Assembly: GCA_034509755.1 (NCBI GenBank)
Contig: CM067549.1
Location: forward strand, 44,940,052-45,004,051
Direction of reading: 5' to 3'
Length of the DNA: 64,000 nucleotides
From: Anisodus tanguticus
Taxonomy: Eukaryota > Streptophyta > Magnoliopsida > Solanales > Solanaceae
Made by a program: the position numbers and the translations under genes. Position 1 is the stretch's first letter, and every line of letters starts with the position of its first letter. Under the pieces are notes generated by a model. It searched no databases and had not been told where the DNA came from. It saw only the letters and a list, made by a program, of their open reading frames with translations. Below are positions 57,451 to 64,000 of the stretch, in pieces.

Positions 57451-58512
57451 AGGGGTCACTTTACGACAATTGAACCACACTCTGAAGGAGTAATACATTT
57501 GTTCGTGGTTGTGCATATTTAAGACGTTATCATAAACGAAGAAACATATTGTGTATTGGACAAAACCTGATGCCCAAAATATTTGAACAAGCACCAAGCT
57601 ATATATAAGAGTGACAGACTATTTAAATTGAATTTAGATGAATTAAAATGGATTGGATTAATTAATGAATTATTGCTCTAACTTGTGGACTTAGTTAAGA
57701 TTGACTATATAATGCTTCGACCTAACTCTACTAATTCTTAATTATCAATTTTTTGTTTGTTCTTTTATAATTTATTTAATTATTAATTAAAATTGATGGT
57801 AATTTTTTTTTCTTCTTTATTATAGTTATATACAACATATTAAATATTCTTTTTTGACTAAATTTCTTATGGGTCAATTTGATTACATATTTATTCATAT
57901 TCACCCAACTTTTAAATGAGTTGAACTTAAATGAGTCAAGATAAATTGAATTAATAAATGAATGAGTTAACGGGTCATATTATCCTATTTCACAGCCTCC
58001 TATATACTACAAACTATTCAACTTGCTTCTCCGCAGTAGCTACCTCCTCTTGTTATACCAATGTAGCCTGCTCAATAAGATATATTATTGCCATAATTAG
58101 CGATAAATCAGCATCGAACAACATTGGACCAGTAGAGAACTTTAAATAATACAACCGATAGTTAAATTTTGTTGGATAGAGTTACTCGATGTCTGTATTA
58201 ATTAAAAAAAAAATACACACAATGAAATGATTAAGGAGGTTATACACACAATTTGACTTATACGTACACCATTGTTTTAGATTTTTTTTATATTGCATTA
58301 AACCTAAGTAACAAAAAAAAATGCCAATTGAGTGATGATTGTATTGTATTATCAATGATAAATGTTTACTCATATATGATGTTTATATCAAATTAATAAT
58401 AGCATGAGATGTGTCTTTGCATGACACCAAATGCAAGTAAGCACTTTACCTTCATCATATGTCAACACCCGACAAAAGGAACTCATTTGTTTCAAAACAG
58501 TGTTGTTTAAAA
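57451..58512. other. AT-rich intergenic DNA, nothing recognised
   Basis: No coding potential or repeat ends seen. Adjoins the Copia-A2 LTR. Confidence 0.4.
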
Positions 58513-58825
58513 TTGAAACAAATAATCCCTTGATTATTTTCATTAATGAATTAATATATATACAATTTACAATTTTCATATTATGGAAAATCCTGTTCCT
58601 ATTCTACTCCCAAAATCCTATTCTATTTGTACAAGAATACTACAATTATGATAAGTGTACAATGCGTAATTAAATACAACTAACTTATTACAAGAGACAT
58701 AGGTATACACGGCTGGTATACCATGTGTATCAGGTTCCTACTTGGCTTAGGATTCTGTGATATACACGGTATACATAGGGGTGTTTATACCGTGTATATC
58801 ACGGGTATACCGTGTATATTTATCA
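58513..58825 (-). mobile_element. Copia-A2 3' LTR (313 bp)
   Basis: The minus strand starts TGATAAATATACACGG and ends TTTGTTTCA, aligned to the A1 LTR. It carries a perfect 17-bp inverted repeat at 58757-58773 and 58786-58802. The pol stop codon TGA overlaps the LTR start. Confidence 0.85.
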
Positions 58826-60361
58826 CACACCCGCAGTCATAGCGGACGGTTTTCGTACGCAGAGACTGTCCCTAAAATCTTCAAACAGAACCGAGGGAAG
58901 ACCTTTAGTAAAGATGTTTGCAATTTCATACCTGAAAGGGACATGGCAGACGCGTACTTGTCCACGAGCTACCTTTTCGCGAACAAAGTGGATATCCATC
59001 GCGATGTGTTTAGTGCGCTGAAGTTGAACCGGATTACCAGAAAGATAGACGACACTAATATTATCACAATAAACCAAGGTAGCTCTCTGAATGAGAGAAT
59101 GAAGTTCTAAGAGAAGATTACGTAACCAACAGGATTCGGAGACAACATTGGCTACCCCTCAACACTCGGTCTCTGCACTAGAGCGTGACAATGTAGACTG
59201 ACGCTTCGGAGACCATGAGACCAAGTTATTACCAAGAAACATATAATAGCCAGACGTGGAGCGTCTGGTATCTGGACAGCCACCCCAATCAACATCTGTA
59301 TACGAGACAAGTGTAGACGTCGATGAAGGATATAAATGTAAGCCATACTTAAGTGTCCCCTGGATGTATCGAATAATGCGTTTGAGCACATTCATGTGCT
59401 CAACCCTGAGATCAAGCATAAACAAACACACATGTTGTATGGCATACGTAATATCTGGTCTCGTGAAAGTAAGATACTGAAGAGCCCCTACAAGACTGCG
59501 ATAGTGGGTCGGATCCTCATAAGGAGGGGGGGAGGGCAGCCGCAACATCCAGCTTGGATTTAGTATCAACTGGAGTGGAAGTAGACTTGCATGAGGACAT
59601 ACTAGCTCGCTCAATGATCTCAACGGCATACTTCCGTTATGATAAGGATAACCCACCTACATGACGAGTGACAATAATCCTCAAAAAGTAACTCAATGGT
59701 CCCAAGCCTTTCATAGCAAACTCAGAACTGAGCATTGTCATGATAGACTTGCGCAAAACATCAGAAGAGGCAGTCAAGATAATATCATCCACATATATCA
59801 GTATATAAGCTAGGAAAGTACCACGGCGTTAATGAACAATGAATTATCAGACCTGCTGTGAGAAAACCCAATAGATAAAACATAGTCTGCAAATCTCTTA
59901 TACCAAGCCCGTGGGGCCTGCTTAAGCCCATACAAGTACTTCTTCAATAAACAGACATGATGCGGATATTTAGGGTCTCGAAAACCCAAAGGTTGATGCA
60001 TGTAAACAATTTCCTTAAGATCACCATATAAGAAAGCATTTTTCACATCGAGCTGATAAATGGGCCATGCTTTCGACAGAGCCAAGCTGAGAACAGTGCG
60101 AATGGTAGCCAGTTTGACCACCGGACTAAATGTCTCACCACAATCTATACCAATCTATTGAGTATTACCATCACCTACAAGACGAGCCTTATGTCGCGCA
60201 AAAGAACCATCAGAATTATCTTTATGAGTAAAAATCCACATAGACCGAATAATATTAACACCAGAAAGACGGGGTACCAACTCCCATGTCTTATTTGCAA
60301 TAAGAGCATCATATGCATCGTTCATAGCCAATTTCCAATTCGGGTCATTTAAAACGCACAC
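58823..60361 (-). pseudogene. Copia-A2 RT and RNase H
   Basis: Right to left: 'NDPNWKLAMNDAYDALIANKTW' words at about 60340, RT 'QLDVKNAFLYGDL' and 'YGLKQAPRAWYKRF' (59880-60060), a broken stretch over the YVDD box (about 59770-59810), then 'VGALQYLTFTRPDI', 'RRSTSGYYMFLG' and 'SAETEC' (59159-59656). The end of RNase H follows with 'VYCDNISVVYL', 'QRTKHIAMDIHFVRE' and 'IANIFTKGLP' (58823-59077). Frameshifts near 59150 and 59690 disable it. Confidence 0.88.
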
Positions 60362-60453
60362 TAGTTACGGGGTAGAGGGATTTAAGAACATTAAAATTTA
60401 GATTAAATTGTCTTTTTGGTTTAAAAATACCCCGTTGACTACGAGTGACCAGT

Positions 60454-62100
60454 CTATGACTTAGTAGAGAATTGGGTGGATTTTGGGAGGAACTTAGATG
60501 GGAGACGGGCTGGCCAGCAGACAGTAGGACTGCTGGCCCAATACTGGAAATAGTAGTCGAGGCAGAAGCAGGAATCGAAGCTGGAACAGTGTTGGTATTG
60601 GGCTGGGCAACTGGCCCAACTGCCGAAACTGGGGCAGAAAAATACTGGAAACAGTGGGATGTGGCAAAAAAGTAGGTCCATCGGGTAGTGGGCCCGCTGG
60701 CGGAGTTTGGGTGCTGGAAAAATCCAATAAATGGCGGAAAGATACGGGGAGACCTCGTCATCTAAAAATTTATACGAACTAGGCACACGATTACTCACTT
60801 TAGAAAACGGAAATTGAGTTTCATCAAAAATAACATCGCGACTAATGATGATTTTATTAGAGGATAAATCAAAACATTTGTAACCACGATGATTAGATGA
60901 GTAACCCAAAAACACACAAGCGATAGACTGGGCTTGAAGTTTATTAATAGTAGTTGACGGAAAAAGCAGATAGCATAAACACCCAAAGACCCTAAGATGG
61001 GAATACGAAGGATCTTTATTATAGAGGACTTTAAGAGGAGACGCATATGCCAATCCTTTGGTAGGAAGAATGTTAAGAAGATAAGTAGTCATTTGTAAAG
61101 CATGATGCCAAAAAGAATGGGGTACGAAAGCATGAACCAATAAAGTTCGGACAATATTATTAATGGTACAAATTTTTCGCTCAGCTTTCCCATTTTGTGA
61201 GGAAGTATGAGGACAAGAGAAACGAAAAACCATGCCATTAGTATCACAAAAATCCCGAAACAACCCATTATCATATTCTTTGCCATTATCACATTGAATA
61301 TTTTTGATTTTCCATTCGAATTGGGTGCGGACGAATGCTCTAAATTTTAAAAATGTGAAAAAAACTTGTGATTTTTTCGCTAACGGAAAGATCCATAAAA
61401 AAATAGAATAATCATCCAAAAATAGAACATTATAACGATGGCCCATAGAACTTAAAATGGGAGATGTCCATAAATCGCTATGAAGAATATCACATGACAT
61501 TAAAGTACGAGAAGTAGAGGCTACAAACGGTAATCTAACATATTTTCCTAAAGGACATGAATAACAAATTAGAGAACTATGCGTACCCTTACAAGAAATA
61601 AAATTATTTTTATGCAAAGAAGAAACAATGGGCGACCCAGGGTGACTCAAACGTGCATGCCGCAAGGAAGGAGCTAGAGCTGCAAAAGTAAACGGTAAGG
61701 CTGGACTCGAGAGACTGGATGCGGGCGTGATAGGATAAAGATCTCCCCTACTATTACATCTCATGAGAGGTATCCCCGTCTTGAAATCCTTCACAGAAAA
61801 CCAAAAGGATCAAAATTAACAGAAACCCAATTATCAGTGGTGAATTTATGGACAAACACCAAATTTTTAATTAAGTTAGGGGCATGAAGAACATTTTTCA
61901 TGACAACAGGTGGATGGGGAGGAGACAAAGTAGTATGACCATAACCACAAATTGGAATTGAGTTGCAATTACCAACAAGTATGCCACAAGTTTTCTCAAA
62001 TTGGAATAAGACGAGAGAGTACCTTGGTCATACGTCATGTGAGAGGTGGCGCCGGTGTCCATATACCAATTCGGGTCTGGGGATTTAATTCAAGCGTATG
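60454..62100 (-). pseudogene. Copia-A2 protease and integrase
   Basis: The 446-residue open stretch (60454-61794) holds 'LRHARLSHPGSPIV' (gag-pre-integrase), 'CPLGKYVRLPF', the integrase core with 'DDYSIFLWIF', 'QCDNGKEYDN' and 'SSQNGKAERKICTINN', and 'HLRVFGCLCYLLF'. The protease region lies upstream at about 61800-62100, with stops. This is the longest open retrotransposon frame in the window, yet it still lacks intact flanking domains. Confidence 0.88.
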
Positions 62101-62333
62101 TATCGTGGCCTCAATATATGTCAGAGTCGGTATGGGGCCCACTGCCCGAAATGTCTGCGAAGTCCTAGGCCCAAGCACACCGACCTGCTGCCCTGACCCA
62201 GAAATAACCTGTCACCCGAAGCTAGACCCGAGAAACTGGGCCTGGCATGTTGTGGAAACTAGGCCCAGTTTCCCGAGTAATGGCTCGACGGAGAATAGCC
62301 ACTGTTGGGCCAAGGCTCACTGGCCCAATTCCA

Positions 62334-62711
62334 CTACCATGGGGCCCAATAAGGCTTCTGCTCGCTGCCCCGAGAGCCACCGCCACCGCTACCACTGTTC
62401 CGGCTGCCACCATTATTGCCGCTGCGATTCTTGCCATTATTTTTACAGTTATGACCCTTCTTGCCGCCACCGTTGCGGTTTTGGCCCGAATTGTCAACAA
62501 AGCCATGAGAATTATCGAACAAAGTCATCATCGCCACGGAACTGGCGCCGGTAGTCTCCTTTTTTGCTAAGTCGACTTCTTCTAAGGTGAGCATCGAGCG
62601 GGCTTGATAAAAGGGAGGAAGCGGATTACTTTGATGAAGGAGAGTCTCAACACCATTATAGGCCTCAGAAAGGCCGGCAACCATTTGTAGAACAAGACGA
62701 TTATTGGTCAC
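62334..62711 (-). pseudogene. Copia-A2 gag C-terminal part
   Basis: Reads 'LVLQMVAGLSEAYNGVETLL', 'FYQARSMLTLEEV' and then a Gly/Asn/Lys-rich tail, homologous to 10432-10800 of Copia-A1. It is cut at 62711 by the LTR insertion. Confidence 0.82.
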
Positions 62712-62715
62712 ATGC

Positions 62716-64000
62716 TGTCACGACCCAAACCGGAGGGCCGCGACGGGCACCCAAACCCTACCAGCTGGGCACCATATCTACACTCCACCCTTAATCATAT
62801 TTAAGCACGGACTGAGCCGTGATAGATAATATGAAGTTTCAACCCAACAACCCCAACTTACACATTTATATACCAAGGCCGGCAAGGCCATACATGACAA
62901 CTAACCATAGGACACCTATCTATAAGCCTATTAAAGAGTAAAACATACCACAACTAGACCGCAACTCAAAAATGAATAGAGTGCTCCAAATACCAGTTAA
63001 ACCAACAACCCACTAGGACGAACTGTCACTCTCTCAATATAAACCTGCAAGCATAAAACGCAGCGCCCCCCGACAAAAGGGACGTCGGTACGACTGATGT
63101 ACTGAGTATGTCAGGCATAAGAAATAACATAACAGAGATATATCATAGTCTGAAACAAAAACAATTGAACATCAGTAAATGCCTCTGAAGGCCCTAACAC
63201 ACATGCCTAAATGTTATGGACAATGCAATATACATATACATCAGCCTCTTCGGGCGTCTTCCTTACCATAACAGCCTCTGTAGGCATCATACCATATAAT
63301 GATTAATGAATGTATGCACAATGCAAATGCGGTATACTAATGTCCACACATGAATCTTCTCATAACCGCCTCTATGGGCATCAGGTTATATCGCCACACA
63401 AGGGCATCACATCATTACATCATATTGGCCTCTTCAGGCTCTTTTTGTGATAGTCTGTACCAACTGCATGTGGTGTGCGTATATAACACTTTTTATTTTC
63501 CCTCTTCCTAATTCCCATACATATATATATATTTATCATATAGTAATGTGCATAGCATACGTGGTCCAGGATAACATATGAATGCAATGCAAATGAAATG
63601 CATGAATAATAATAAAACATCCGGAGTGACACAATATCCTTTACACCTTTGGTTAAAGGTGGAAACATCAACAACTCTTCCGGTGTGCCTTATTAAGATC
63701 TTAGAAACATGCTTGGATGTTCTTTCAAATAGGAGTCAATGACTTGATCATCCTTAACTACTAAGAGTAGAGTAATTTATGTAGCAACATAATGGTTATG
63801 TTTCGCACATAGAATTATGCCGAAAGAAAGAAAGAGCCTTGCATACCTTGTTGTCGAAATTATCCAAGTTCCGCGGGTCCTTGTAATCTCTATGAATGAT
63901 TATCTACATCACACGGATGATTTAAATCATAATTGAATCAATATACTAGAAACAGATTCTTTGAGACATTCTAGCGAACACCTTGTACGCGTAGAACCTA
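62716..64000. mobile_element. LTR of the solo-LTR family, running off the window
   Basis: Starts TGTCACGACCC and follows the 17644-19526 LTR closely: the 'ggagggccgcgacgggcacc' start, 'gacgtc.gtacgactgatgta', 'atcaggttatatcgccacac' and the 'gtgcgtatataac' TATA-like site near 63475. It interrupts Copia-A2 gag. The five bases before it are CATGC (62711-62715). By comparison the LTR should end near 64600, outside the window. Confidence 0.88.

Larger units (their letters stand above)
58513..62711 (-). mobile_element. Copia-A2, second copy of the Copia-A family
   Basis: Minus-strand copia running from a gag C-terminal part (62711) to a 3' LTR (58513-58825). It closely resembles Copia-A1 throughout. 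The gag start and 5' LTR are cut off at 62715, where an LTR of another family begins. It reaches further than A1 at the 3' end, keeping all of RNase H. Confidence 0.88.

Noticed and set aside
1..64000. Endogenous pararetrovirus or other viral copy
   Set aside because: All RT-bearing segments carry LTRs or copia/gypsy domain order; no caulimovirus movement or coat protein motifs were seen.

Overview
This looks like a plant nuclear genome window, most likely from Solanaceae. The evidence is AT-rich DNA, spliced GT/AG genes, a chloroplast-targeted Rubisco assembly factor, plant Ty1/copia and Ty3/gypsy retrotransposons, and SINE-like copies with the (TTG)n-type tail and 'cctctctacc...ggtaggggtaagg' core common in nightshade genomes. 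No rRNA, tRNA gene, CRISPR array or bacterial operon was found.

Only three host genes are well supported: RAF1 (30390-31748, +, one exon); a cytosolic-type cyclophilin (coding 32714-33241, -, with a 5'UTR intron); and a five-exon gene for a 384-residue protein of unknown function (44475-50920, -). They lie in one gene island at 30-51 kb. The rest is transposable elements and their debris.

Left arm (1-16974): an Angela/Tork-like copia on the minus strand (5' LTR 5650-7259) whose leader-gag-integrase segment is tandemly duplicated; a miniature TRIM (7968-8311); a Helitron helicase tail with a plausible 3' hairpin and CTAG end (8920-9488); a plus-strand copia (9590-13945); and a decayed LTR-like segment up to 16974. 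Middle (16975-28881): a three-level nest. A minus-strand copia (Copia-B) has a 1883-bp solo LTR in its integrase (TSD ACTTG) and a 6.45-kb copia (Copia-C) in its gag zinc knuckle (TSD GATTC). Gene island: a 5.4-kb chromodomain gypsy element lies just upstream of the cyclophilin, and two hAT transposons with perfect 8-bp TSDs bracket the five-exon gene, one only 98 bp before its start codon. Right arm (54592-64000): a deleted pogo/Lemi (Emigrant-type) transposon that keeps the start of its transposase, a MITE, a SINE head, a second copy of the plus-strand copia family in minus orientation (58513-62711), and the start of another LTR of the solo-LTR family running off the window.

No operon-like or defence-like system was seen. 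The interest lies in datable nested insertions, elements at promoters, and small structured elements: a conserved LTR hairpin, GC-rich dyad repeats, and G-rich hAT subterminal arrays.
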